From Rhizobium sp. (GTDB lineage: Bacteria; Pseudomonadota; Alphaproteobacteria; Rhizobiales; Rhizobiaceae), in the NCBI GenBank assembly GCA_002796995.1, contig PEKW01000001.1, positions 62,001 to 126,000 of the forward strand: 64,000 nt of DNA. Reading direction: 5' to 3'. Below, piece after piece: positions 18,930 to 27,154 of the stretch (positions are counted from its first letter, which is position 1; each line of letters opens with the position of its first letter). The translations under genes and the position numbers were made by a program. Below the pieces are notes generated by a model, which was not told where the DNA came from, did no database searches, and saw only the letters and a program-made list of their open reading frames with translations.

Positions 18930-19820
18930 ATGGCACTGCAATCCATGACCGGCTTTGCCCGCAGCGAAGGCACCGTCGGGCGATATCGCTGGGCGTGGGA
19001 ACTGCGCTCGGTCAACGGCAAGGGCCTGGATATCCGTATGCGCCTGCCGCAAGGCATGGAGAGTTTCGAGGGCGAGGTCCGCCGTCTGGTCTCGCAGTAT
19101 GTCACGCGCGGCAATGTGCAGGTCGGATTGTCCGTACAGGTCAGCGAGAACCGCGTTGAGGCGGTGCTGAACCGCGAAACGCTCGATGCCGTGCTGAAGC
19201 TGCGCCAGGATCTCGGTGCCGAGCTGGTCGATCCCGCACCGCTGACGCTCGATGCCCTGCTGTCGATCCGCGGGCTGGTCGAATTCAAGGAGGCCGCCGA
19301 CGATATCGAGGCGCTCGCCCGGCGCGACGCCGATGTGCTCAACGGGCTCGAACAGGCCGTGCACGCGCTTTGCGAGATGCGGCGGATCGAGGGCGATGCG
19401 CTCTGTCGCCTGCTGTCGGACCAGGTGACGCGCATCGAGGAGCTGGCGCAGATCGTCGAGGCCGATCCGTCGCGCCAGCCGGACGAGATCGCCCGCAAGC
19501 TCGAGAGCCAGATCGCCGCGCTGATCGGTGCTGCCGCGACGCTCGACCGCGACCGGCTCTATGCCGAGGCGGCGCTTCTGGCCACCCGCGCCGATCTGCG
19601 CGAGGAAATCGACCGGCTGAAGGCGCATGTCGCCGCCGCCCGCGATCTTCTCGGCATGGGCGGCCCGGTCGGGCGCAAGCTCGATTTCATTGCGCAGGAA
19701 TTCAACCGCGAATCGAATACCATCTGCTCGAAGTCGAACGCCGTGGCCGTGACCTCCGCGGGCATCGAGTTGAAGGTCGTGATCGACCAGTTCCGCGAAC
19801 AGGTCCAGAATTTGGAGTGA
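18930..19820 (+). CDS. yicC: YicC family endoribonuclease
   Basis: A 296-residue YicC/YloC protein; the E. coli member has been described as an endoribonuclease acting on small RNA. It starts with the highly typical [13 protein letters not shown] and ends with the conserved [19 protein letters not shown] and [19 protein letters not shown]. The ATG at 18930 lies 23 bp after mltG, and gmk starts 4 bp after its stop, the pairing with gmk being widespread. Confidence 0.96.
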   Translation: MALQSMTGFARSEGTVGRYRWAWELRSVNGKGLDIRMRLPQGMESFEGEVRRLVSQYVTRGNVQVGLSVQVSENRVEAVLNRETLDAVLKLRQDLGAELVDPAPLTLDALLSIRGLVEFKEAADDIEALARRDADVLNGLEQAVHALCEMRRIEGDALCRLLSDQVTRIEELAQIVEADPSRQPDEIARKLESQIAALIGAAATLDRDRLYAEAALLATRADLREEIDRLKAHVAAARDLLGMGGPVGRKLDFIAQEFNRESNTICSKSNAVAVTSAGIELKVVIDQFREQVQNLE

Positions 19821-19824
19821 ACCG

Positions 19825-20484
19825 ATGGTAGAGGGCAAGGGGACGATCATACCGATCGCGCGCCGCGGGCTGATGCTGGTGATCTCGTCGCCGTCGGGCG
19901 CGGGAAAGTCGACGATCGCCCGCAATCTGATGGAACGCGACCGCCAGATCGGCATGTCGGTGAGCGTCACCACGCGCCAGCGGCGGCAGAGCGAGATAGA
20001 GGGGGTGCATTACCACTTCGTTTCGCAGCGCGACTTCGAACGCATGCGCGACTCCGATTCCCTGCTGGAATGGGCCGAGGTTCACGGCAATTTTTACGGC
20101 ACGCCGCGCGATCCCGTAGAGCTCGCCATGTCGGAGGGCCGCGACATGCTGTTCGACATCGACTGGCAGGGTGCCCAGCAGCTGCAGGACAAGATGAAGG
20201 CGGACGTCGTGTCGATCTTCATCCTGCCGCCGACCATGGCGGAACTGCAATCCCGTCTGCACCGCCGTGCGGAGGACACCGAGGAAGTCATCCAGACCCG
20301 GCTTGCCAATTCGCGGGCGGAGATCTCCCACTGGCGCGAATATGACTACGTGATCGTCAACGACGACCTCGATGCCGCCTTCGATGCGGTGCAGTCGATC
20401 GTCAAGGCCGAGCGCCTGCGCCGCGACCGTCGCCACGGCCTGTTCGACTTCGTCAGCACACTGGTCACCTCGGACGGGCGCTGA
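19825..20484 (+). CDS. gmk: Guanylate kinase
   Basis: It phosphorylates GMP to GDP with ATP. The P-loop [10 protein letters not shown] is at 21-30, followed by the GMP-binding [18 protein letters not shown] region. The 219 residues are near the family norm. It is the last gene of the plus-strand run that starts at fabD and is followed by a strong hairpin before the convergent betC. Confidence 0.97.
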   Translation: MVEGKGTIIPIARRGLMLVISSPSGAGKSTIARNLMERDRQIGMSVSVTTRQRRQSEIEGVHYHFVSQRDFERMRDSDSLLEWAEVHGNFYGTPRDPVELAMSEGRDMLFDIDWQGAQQLQDKMKADVVSIFILPPTMAELQSRLHRRAEDTEEVIQTRLANSRAEISHWREYDYVIVNDDLDAAFDAVQSIVKAERLRRDRRHGLFDFVSTLVTSDGR

Positions 20485-20586
20485 CGCCAGCATCTGATGG
20501 CTCCGGGGCATAAATAGGCCCAGGGCTGCGTCTGCTTTTGTGAATTCGTCTTTGCGTTCGTCGCTAGGCGACAACGCCTTTCAGTC

Positions 20587-20624
20587 CTTCCGGCCGGGAG
20601 CGGACAAGCGATCCCGGCCGGAAG
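20587..20624. terminator. Long hairpin between convergent gmk and betC
   Basis: A perfect 13-bp inverted repeat (20587-20599 with 20612-20624, core CCGGCCGG) with a 12-base loop. It lacks a T-run on either strand, so it may act as a bidirectional barrier or RNA 3'-end protector rather than a classic intrinsic terminator. Confidence 0.55.
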
Positions 20625-20637
20625 ACAGGCCGCCGCA

Positions 20638-22155
20638 TCATTCGCCGCGCGGGAAGCGCTGGTTCTCCTCGAGCACGTTGAGATCCATGTGGTTGCGCAT
20701 GTAGCGCTCCGACGCCTTTTGCAGCGGCTGATAGTCCCACGGGAAGTAGGCCCCGTTGCGCAGCGCCGCATAGACGACGTGGCGCCGCGCCTGGCTTTCC
20801 CTGACCGCCGCATCGTAACGTTTGAGGTCCCAGCGCTTCGTCGCTGCGGCGGAGAGGCGCTGGAAGGTCTCGGCATGGGCCGGCTGCCCCGCCAAGTTCT
20901 GCAATTCCTGCGGATCGGCCTCGAGGTCGACGAGGATCGGCGGATCCTGATCGCAGAGCGTCAGCTTGAAGCGCCCGTCGCGCAAACCCACCAGCGGTGC
21001 AATCGAACCCTCGGCCGCATATTCCATCGGCACGGGACTGCGCGAGCCTTTGCCATTTGCAAGCGGCAGCAGGTCCTCGCCATCGGTCCAGGCGGCGAGC
21101 GCCGACATGTCGATGCCGGCAAGGCGCGCGAGCGTCGGCGTGACGTCGAGCGTCGAAACGGGCTGGGCGACCAGCCCGGCCTCCAGACCGGGCGCGCAAA
21201 GCATCAGCGGCACGCGGGCGGAACCCTCGAAGAAGTTCATCTTGAACCACAGGCCGCGCTCGCCCAGCATGTCGCCGTGGTCGGAGACGAACAGGATGGC
21301 GGTATTATCCGCCATCCGGGCGCGCTCCAGCACGTCGAGGATCTCGCCGATCTTCTCGTCGACATAGGAGACATTGGCGAAATAGCCGCGCCGGGCCCGG
21401 CGGATGTCCTCGTCGGTGATGGCGAAGGCGGTGTGGTCGCAGGCGTCCATCAGCCGCTTCGAATGCGGGTCCTGGTCGGCGTAGGGGATCGCCGGAACGG
21501 TCGGATCGAGTGCCGGGCAGTCCTCGTAGAGGTCCCAGAACTTGCGCCGCGCCACGTAAGGGTCGTGCGGATGAGTGAAGCTCACCGTCAGGCACCACGG
21601 CCGCTCGTCCTGGCCGCGCGACAGATCATAGAGTCGGCGGGTCGCGTGATAGGCGACCTCGTCGTCATACTCCATCTGGTTGGTGATCTCGGCCACGCCT
21701 GCCCCGGTGACCGAGCCGAGATTGTGGTACCACCAGTCGATGCGCTCGCCCGGCTTGGAATAGTCGGGCGTCCAGCCGAAATCGGCAGGATAGATGTCGG
21801 TGGTCAGGCGCTCCTCGAAACCGTGCAACTGGTCGGGGCCGACGAAATGCATCTTGCCCGACAGGCTGGTCTGGTAACCGGCATTGCGCAGGTGATGGGC
21901 GAAGGTCGGGATGTCCGAGGCGAATTCCGCGGCATTGTCATAGACGCGGGTGCGGCTCGGTAATTGTCCCGACATGAACGAGGCGCGGGCGGGCGCGCAG
22001 AGCGGGCTGGCCGTATAGGCATTGGCGAAGCGCACGGAGCGCTTCGCCAGGGATTTCAGATGGGGTGCGTGAAGAAATTCGGCCGGCCCGTCCGGAAACA
22101 GCGTGCCGTTGAATTGATCCACCATCAGGATCAGGATGTTGGGACGGGACTGCAC
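20638..22155 (-). CDS. betC: Choline-sulfatase
   Basis: BetC hydrolyses choline-O-sulfate to choline and sulfate. The 505-residue arylsulfatase-type protein has the formylglycine-forming Cys53 in SPLCAPARASF (C-x-P-x-R), the metal-binding MVDQ near residue 13 and SDHGDMLGERGLWFK in the middle. Long stretches such as LTTDIYPADFGWTPDY and the C-terminal QKASERYMRNHM are those of the characterised rhizobial BetC. The GTG at 22155 is preferred because GAGAAGGAA precedes it; an earlier GTG at 22203 would overlap choX. It lies 13 bp after choX, in one operon. Confidence 0.95.
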   Translation of the reverse strand: MQSRPNILILMVDQFNGTLFPDGPAEFLHAPHLKSLAKRSVRFANAYTASPLCAPARASFMSGQLPSRTRVYDNAAEFASDIPTFAHHLRNAGYQTSLSGKMHFVGPDQLHGFEERLTTDIYPADFGWTPDYSKPGERIDWWYHNLGSVTGAGVAEITNQMEYDDEVAYHATRRLYDLSRGQDERPWCLTVSFTHPHDPYVARRKFWDLYEDCPALDPTVPAIPYADQDPHSKRLMDACDHTAFAITDEDIRRARRGYFANVSYVDEKIGEILDVLERARMADNTAILFVSDHGDMLGERGLWFKMNFFEGSARVPLMLCAPGLEAGLVAQPVSTLDVTPTLARLAGIDMSALAAWTDGEDLLPLANGKGSRSPVPMEYAAEGSIAPLVGLRDGRFKLTLCDQDPPILVDLEADPQELQNLAGQPAHAETFQRLSAAATKRWDLKRYDAAVRESQARRHVVYAALRNGAYFPWDYQPLQKASERYMRNHMDLNVLEENQRFPRGE

Positions 22156-22168
22156 GATGCTTTCCTTC

Positions 22169-23128
22169 TCAGAGCCCGAGGGACGACTTGACGGCTTCGG
22201 CACCCGGCTTGCCGTCGAAGGTCGTCACGCCGGCCAGCCAGGGTTCGAGCGCTGCGGGGTTGGCTTTCAGCCAGGCGCTCGCCGCCTCCTTGGAATCCTT
22301 GCCGCCAAGGATCTCGCCCATCAACACGTTCTCCATGCCCACTTCGAACTTGAGCTGTTTGAACAGGCTCGCCGCGTTCGGGCAGGTCTCCGACCAGCCG
22401 GTGCGGGCCAACGTATAGACTTCGGCGCCGCCGTAGTTGGGGCCGAAATGGGCGTCGCCGCCGGAGAGATAGGTGATCTGGAAGCGCTCGTTCATCGGAT
22501 GCGGAGCCCAGGCAAGGAAGACCACGCCCTTGCCCTCCTTCGTCGCTCGTTCGACCTGCGAGAGCATGGCCTGTTCGCCGGATTCGACGAGCTTCCAGTC
22601 CTTCAGCCCGAATTCGCCGGCGTCGATCATCTTCTGGATGTTGAGGTTGGCCGGCGCGCCGGGCTCGATGCCGTAGATCGTGCGTTCGAATTCGTCGCGG
22701 TGCTTTTCGAGATCGGCAAAGTCCTTGACGCCCTTCTCGGCCGAGGCGGTCGGCACTGCAAGGGTGAACTTGGCGCCTTCGAGATTCTTGTTGATCACCT
22801 CGACCGCCTTGGCAGCGTTGAGGTCGTCGACGAAGGCCTGCTGCGCCGGCATCCAGTTGCCGAGGAAGACGTCGATCTCGCCGTTCTTCATCGACTGGTA
22901 GCCGATCGGCACGGCGAGCGTCTTGACCTCGGCCTCGTAGCCGAGCGCCTCGAGCAGCACCGACGCCACGCCGTTGGTCGCGGTGATGTCTGTCCAGCCG
23001 GGATCGGAGAGCCGGATCGTCTGGCAGCTTTCGGCATCGGCGGCCTGAGCCGGTGCCGTTGCGCACATCGCCACGGCGATTGCGGCGCCGCCGAGCCAGT
23101 AACGGGTCAAGCCTTTGTTCTTGTGCAT
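22169..23128 (-). CDS. choX: Choline-binding periplasmic protein of an ABC transporter
   Basis: A 319-residue solute-binding protein with a signal peptide cleaved after about Ala29 (APAQA-AD). Three of the four aromatic-box residues that hold the choline ammonium in Sinorhizobium ChoX are present: Trp45 (DPGWTDI), Trp92 (GNWMP) and Trp207 (LAWAPHP); the fourth, a tyrosine there, is Phe121 here. A GAGGGAACGAAG site supports the ATG at 23128. No choW or choV gene is present in the window, so the permease must lie elsewhere. First gene of the choX-betC operon, divergent from the LysR gene. Confidence 0.93.
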   Translation of the reverse strand: MHKNKGLTRYWLGGAAIAVAMCATAPAQAADAESCQTIRLSDPGWTDITATNGVASVLLEALGYEAEVKTLAVPIGYQSMKNGEIDVFLGNWMPAQQAFVDDLNAAKAVEVINKNLEGAKFTLAVPTASAEKGVKDFADLEKHRDEFERTIYGIEPGAPANLNIQKMIDAGEFGLKDWKLVESGEQAMLSQVERATKEGKGVVFLAWAPHPMNERFQITYLSGGDAHFGPNYGGAEVYTLARTGWSETCPNAASLFKQLKFEVGMENVLMGEILGGKDSKEAASAWLKANPAALEPWLAGVTTFDGKPGAEAVKSSLGL

Positions 23129-23231
23129 GTCTTCGTTCCCTCTTTTTTTGACATTCGCTAGGTTTATTGAAACGGAAACTACGATAGGCTGTGAAGCTGG
23201 ATAATTTCGATGATTGGCATAAAGGGCGTTT
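23129..23231. promoter_or_regulatory. Divergent control region choX / LysR regulator
   Basis: The 103-bp AT-richer spacer separates the two divergent starts and is the expected site for LysR binding and both promoters. I see no single clear T-N11-A dyad and no unambiguous -35/-10 pair, so exact sites are not called. Confidence 0.5.
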
Positions 23232-24182
23232 ATGGCAGATGCGCCGGTGGATCTGGGATGGATGCGCTTGCTGGTCGAGATCGGCCGGCGTGGCTCGCTG
23301 TCGGCCGCCGCTCGCGCACGGGGATTGAGCCAGCCTGCCGTCAGCTACCAGATGCGCCAGCTGGAGCAGAGTTTCGGCGTGCCCCTGCTCAGGCGGCTGC
23401 ATCGCGGCGTAGCCCTGACGGACGAGGGACGGCGCGTGTTCGACATCGCCGCCCGCACGGTCGCGGAACTGGACGAACTGGAGCGGGTCATCCGTGCGGC
23501 GGGCAACAGGCCGGTCATCCGGCTCTGCACAGACTATGCCTTTTCGAGCCTGTGGCTCATTCCCCGCATGCATGCCTTTCGCCAGTCGCATCCGGAACTG
23601 GACCTGCAGATTGTCGCGACCCAGCGGCTGGCTGCGGGCTGGGAGGAGGATTCCGACATCGCGGTTGCCTTCGGATCGCGCGGCGAGTTCGGCCAGGAGG
23701 CCATCCTGCTGATGCCGGAGCGGGTGCTGCCGATTTGTACGCCGGCCTTCCTCGCCAAGCATGGGCCGTTCGACGAGCCCGGCGCGCTGGCTGGCGTGCC
23801 GCTCATCCACCTGGATGCCGCCGTGCCGTCGCCGTGGTTCGAGTGGACGAGTTACCTTGCCGAGGCTGGGAACGGCCGCAAGGCCGACGCCGTGCTCGGC
23901 GACATGAGTTTCAACACCTATGCCATGGTCATCCAGGCCGCACTGGCAGGGCAGGGGCTGGCGCTGGGCTGGCTCGGCCTGGTGGACCAGATCATCGACA
24001 GCGGCATGCTCTGCCGCGCGGGAGCCGTTCTGGAGCGCAAGGAACGCGGCTACTGGCTGCTCGTCTCCAGGGCACGGCGCGCAGGCGTCGAGCAGCTGGC
24101 GGACTGGCTGGTCGCGGAGGCAAATGGCGGGGGGCCGGAAGCGGGCGCCCGGGTTGCACCCACGATCACCGGCGGCCAATAG
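23232..24182 (+). CDS. LysR family regulator of choline-sulfate use
   Basis: A 316-residue LysR-type regulator. The N-terminal helix-turn-helix spans about 20-60 (GRRGSLSAAARARGLSQPAV and SYQMRQLEQSFG), followed by the substrate-binding fold from about residue 95. Divergence from choX-betC, and the recurrence of this trio of a choline-sulfatase, choline-binding protein and LysR factor in other proteobacteria, support a role as choline-sulfate-utilisation regulator. Binding to choline or choline sulfate as inducer is inferred. Confidence 0.88.
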   Translation: MADAPVDLGWMRLLVEIGRRGSLSAAARARGLSQPAVSYQMRQLEQSFGVPLLRRLHRGVALTDEGRRVFDIAARTVAELDELERVIRAAGNRPVIRLCTDYAFSSLWLIPRMHAFRQSHPELDLQIVATQRLAAGWEEDSDIAVAFGSRGEFGQEAILLMPERVLPICTPAFLAKHGPFDEPGALAGVPLIHLDAAVPSPWFEWTSYLAEAGNGRKADAVLGDMSFNTYAMVIQAALAGQGLALGWLGLVDQIIDSGMLCRAGAVLERKERGYWLLVSRARRAGVEQLADWLVAEANGGGPEAGARVAPTITGGQ

Positions 24183-24200
24183 GCTGCCGGGTTGCCGCCG

Positions 24201-25028
24201 CTACAGCAGATTGGCGATACGGCAGAATTCCTCGACCGACAGGGTTTCGGCACGACGCGCCGGATCGATCCCCGCCTTGCCGAGCAACGTCTCTCCGCCG
24301 AGCGATTTGAGGCTCTGGCGCAGCATCTTGCGGCGCTGGCCGAAGGCGGCCTGTGTCACCCGTTCGAGCTTTTCGACGTCGCACTCCAGCGGCTGCGGCC
24401 TCGGCACCAGATGCACGACGGAGGAGGTCACCTTCGGCGGCGGCGTGAAGGCCTGCGGCGGCACGTCGAAGGCCATATGCGCGTCGGTGCGCCAGCCGCA
24501 CAGCACGCCGAGCCGGCCATAGTGGTCGTCGCTCTCGTCGGCGACGATGCGCAGGCCGACTTCCCGCTGGAACATCAGCGTCATCGACTGCCAGAAGGGC
24601 GGCCACGTCCGCGGCAGCAGCCAGTTGATGAGCAACTGCGTGCCGACATTGTAGGGCAGGTTGGCGATGATCTTGACCGGACCGTCCGGCGCCATCGCCT
24701 CGAAATCGGTCTTCAGCGCATCGCCCTCGATGACCTCAAGTCGTCCGGGATAGTGGTCGGCGATCTCGGCCAGCGCCGGCAGGCAGCGCGCGTCTCGCTC
24801 GACGGCGATGACCTTCTTGGCGCCGAGCGACAGGATGGCGCGCGTCAGGCCGCCGGGGCCGGGGCCGACTTCGAACACGGTCACGCCCTCGAGCGGCCCG
24901 GCGGTCCGGGCGATCTTCTGGGTGAGATTGAGGTCGAGCAGGAAATTCTGGCCGAGCGCCTTGCGCGCGTCGAGCCCGTGGCGGGCGATGACGTCACGGA
25001 GCGGCGGCAGTCCGTCGATGGCGGCCAT
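24201..25028 (-). CDS. rsmA: 16S rRNA dimethyladenosine methyltransferase
   Basis: RsmA (KsgA) dimethylates two adjacent adenosines near the 3' end of 16S rRNA during ribosome assembly. The 275-residue protein has the entry motif [10 protein letters not shown], the SAM-binding [10 protein letters not shown], and the catalytic NLPYN. Its start overlaps the pdxA stop (TGATG), so the two are translationally coupled. It is the final gene of the lptF-rsmA run and lies 18 bp from the convergent LysR gene. Confidence 0.97.
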   Translation of the reverse strand: MAAIDGLPPLRDVIARHGLDARKALGQNFLLDLNLTQKIARTAGPLEGVTVFEVGPGPGGLTRAILSLGAKKVIAVERDARCLPALAEIADHYPGRLEVIEGDALKTDFEAMAPDGPVKIIANLPYNVGTQLLINWLLPRTWPPFWQSMTLMFQREVGLRIVADESDDHYGRLGVLCGWRTDAHMAFDVPPQAFTPPPKVTSSVVHLVPRPQPLECDVEKLERVTQAAFGQRRKMLRQSLKSLGGETLLGKAGIDPARRAETLSVEEFCRIANLL

Positions 25029-26053
25029 CAGGATTGCGCTTCGGTCGGCCGGCTAATCGTGTCGGCGAGCTTCAGCGCAGCGACCAGACTGTCTTCGTGG
25101 GCGATGCCCTGGCCGGCGATGCCGAAGGCCGTACCATGATCCGGAGACGTGCGGACGAAGGGAAGGCCGAGCGTGACATTGACCGAGTCGTCGAAGCCGA
25201 GGGCCTTGACCGGGATCAACGCCTGATCGTGATACATGCAGACCGCCACGTCGTAGCGGCGGCGCGCCTCGTCATGGAACATGGTGTCGGCTGGCAGGGG
25301 TCCGAAGGCATCGATGCCCTCGCTGCGCAGCTTCATGATGGCCGGATGGATGATGTCCTCGTCCTCGCGGCCGATCGCGCCGCCTTCTCCTGCGTGCGGA
25401 TTGAGGCCGGCAACGGCAAGACGGGGATGGTCGATGCCGAAACAGTTCCGGAGATCGGCAGCGACGATCCGGCAGGTCTCGACGATCACCGCCTCGGAAA
25501 GCGCTCCGGGGACGTCCTTGATCGGAATATGGATCGTCACCGGCACGGCCCGGACCTTCGGGCCGGCCAGCATCATCACCGGTCGGTAGGTTTCGCCGGT
25601 GCGGCGCTTGGCGAGGTCGGCGAGGAATTCGGTATGACCCGGAAAGCCGAAGCCCGCCTCGTACAGCAACGCCTTGGCGATCGGATTGGTGACCATAGCG
25701 CGGACCTTGCCGTCGAAGCAAAGCTGCACGGCGGTCTCGATTGCCGCGATCGTGCCCTTGGCATTGGCGACATGCGGCTCGCCCGCCACGACGTCGAAGC
25801 CGATCGGCACGGACAGGACGGGCAGGGCCTTGTCGAACAGGCCGACGGCACCGGCCGCATCCGTTTCCTTGAGGGGAACGTCAAGGTCAAGCTGGCGGGC
25901 GCGCACGGCCAAGACCGCCGGATCGCCGATGAAGAGGAAGGGCGGAAGCTGGTGCTCCGTCCTCTTCACCCAGGCGGCAAGCGCAATGTCGGGACCGATG
26001 CCGGCCGGGTCGCCCTGGCTCAGCGCAAGAGGAAGATCGTCGGCAGGGGTCAT
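25028..26053 (-). CDS. pdxA: 4-hydroxythreonine-4-phosphate dehydrogenase
   Basis: PdxA oxidises 4-phosphohydroxy-L-threonine in pyridoxal phosphate synthesis. The 341-residue protein shows the opening [17 protein letters not shown], metal-ligand histidines in [19 protein letters not shown] and [11 protein letters not shown], and the [14 protein letters not shown] motif. It lies between surA (12 bp upstream) and rsmA (overlapping), the widespread surA-pdxA-rsmA order. Confidence 0.97.
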   Translation of the reverse strand: MTPADDLPLALSQGDPAGIGPDIALAAWVKRTEHQLPPFLFIGDPAVLAVRARQLDLDVPLKETDAAGAVGLFDKALPVLSVPIGFDVVAGEPHVANAKGTIAAIETAVQLCFDGKVRAMVTNPIAKALLYEAGFGFPGHTEFLADLAKRRTGETYRPVMMLAGPKVRAVPVTIHIPIKDVPGALSEAVIVETCRIVAADLRNCFGIDHPRLAVAGLNPHAGEGGAIGREDEDIIHPAIMKLRSEGIDAFGPLPADTMFHDEARRRYDVAVCMYHDQALIPVKALGFDDSVNVTLGLPFVRTSPDHGTAFGIAGQGIAHEDSLVAALKLADTISRPTEAQS

Positions 26054-26065
26054 CCGGTGCTCGGC

Positions 26066-27007
26066 TCAGTTGTTGACGATCCGTGCTTTCGCGCGCAGTT
26101 CGTCCAGATATTTCTTGGAGTTCGGATTTTCGTCCTGCTTTTCCTTGCCGAGATCCTCGGCGCGGAACACGACTTCGGCCGCGACGTCGTCAGAGACCTG
26201 GCGCTGGTTGCAGATCGCCAGATATTCGACGCCGCGTTCGGTGACGCGCGTCCCGGTCGTGCCGCCCTTGGCCTTCTCGATCAGAGGCTTCCAGTCCGGC
26301 GGCAGCTCGGGTTCGAGCACGCGGCCGAGATTGCGGATCGACACGTCGAGATAGTTCTTGGCGAAATCCATGGCGCCGTCGCAGCCCGGGAACTTGGCGC
26401 GGGACGCTTCGGCTTCGGCCTTGCGCTTGCCGGTGATGCCCTTCTTGGCAGCCGGTACCACGAAGATCACCTGCTTGAGGAAATACTCGGTCGTGACCGG
26501 CTTTTCCTTCTTTTCCAAAAGGCGGGTGACGAGGTCCTGGTTGGAAAGACGACCCTTCGTGCCGTAACGGGCATTCACCAGCCGCGGCCAGCTCATCGTC
26601 ACGGCGATATAGGCCTTGAAATGCTCGACGCCGACGCCTGCTTGCCCGAGGATCTTGTCCATCTGCTGCGGCGACATCTTGTTGCCCGAGGCGAAACGCG
26701 CGTAGGCGGCATCGACTTCGCTGGTGCTGACGGACATGCCGACGCGGGCAATTTCCTCGCGCTTGAGCGCTTCTTCCACCAGTTCGTCCTTGGCAACCTG
26801 GTTCAGGTTGCCCTTGCGGCGCTGCAGGCGAAGGAAGGCCACGCGGCGCGAAACGTCGCCATTGGTGATCGCGGTCCGGTTGACGACGGCGGCAACCTGG
26901 CTTGCTGCCTGAGCGACGCTGACGACGGATGCGTCACCCGCGATGATCGCCAGTGCGACCGCGCAGGCGACAACCATCCGCTTCCCCTTCATTGCAATGG
27001 CCATCAT
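26066..27007 (-). CDS. surA: SurA-like periplasmic chaperone / peptidyl-prolyl isomerase
   Basis: A 313-residue exported protein that likely escorts outer-membrane proteins such as LptD. The signal peptide covers about residues 1-34 (hydrophobic VVACAVALAIIAG, cleavage near VAQAA-SQ). The SurA N-domain follows (VAAVVNRTAITNGDVSRRV), then one parvulin-like segment from about residue 165. It is shorter than E. coli SurA, which has two parvulin domains. The ATG at 27007 has GGAGAGGAAG before it; the next ATG at 27004 is nearly equivalent. An upstream 34-codon open extension is not signal-like. Confidence 0.9.
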   Translation of the reverse strand: MMAIAMKGKRMVVACAVALAIIAGDASVVSVAQAASQVAAVVNRTAITNGDVSRRVAFLRLQRRKGNLNQVAKDELVEEALKREEIARVGMSVSTSEVDAAYARFASGNKMSPQQMDKILGQAGVGVEHFKAYIAVTMSWPRLVNARYGTKGRLSNQDLVTRLLEKKEKPVTTEYFLKQVIFVVPAAKKGITGKRKAEAEASRAKFPGCDGAMDFAKNYLDVSIRNLGRVLEPELPPDWKPLIEKAKGGTTGTRVTERGVEYLAICNQRQVSDDVAAEVVFRAEDLGKEKQDENPNSKKYLDELRAKARIVNN

Positions 27008-27154
27008 CTTCCTCTCCAGCGGGAGCAGCAATGCGCTCATCCCGCGTACGCATAGTCCGGTGAAAGTATAATCTGCCGCACCGATTGCACAATCCGTGCG
27101 GCGAAACAATGACGAGAACCCGCAATAGTCAGGGGTTTTGTCAGCAAACCTCGA

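Noticed and set aside
22131..24179. A 682-codon minus-strand frame running under the LysR gene and choX
   Set aside because: Both real genes explain the region; the long frame changes composition halfway and has no start signal or domain.
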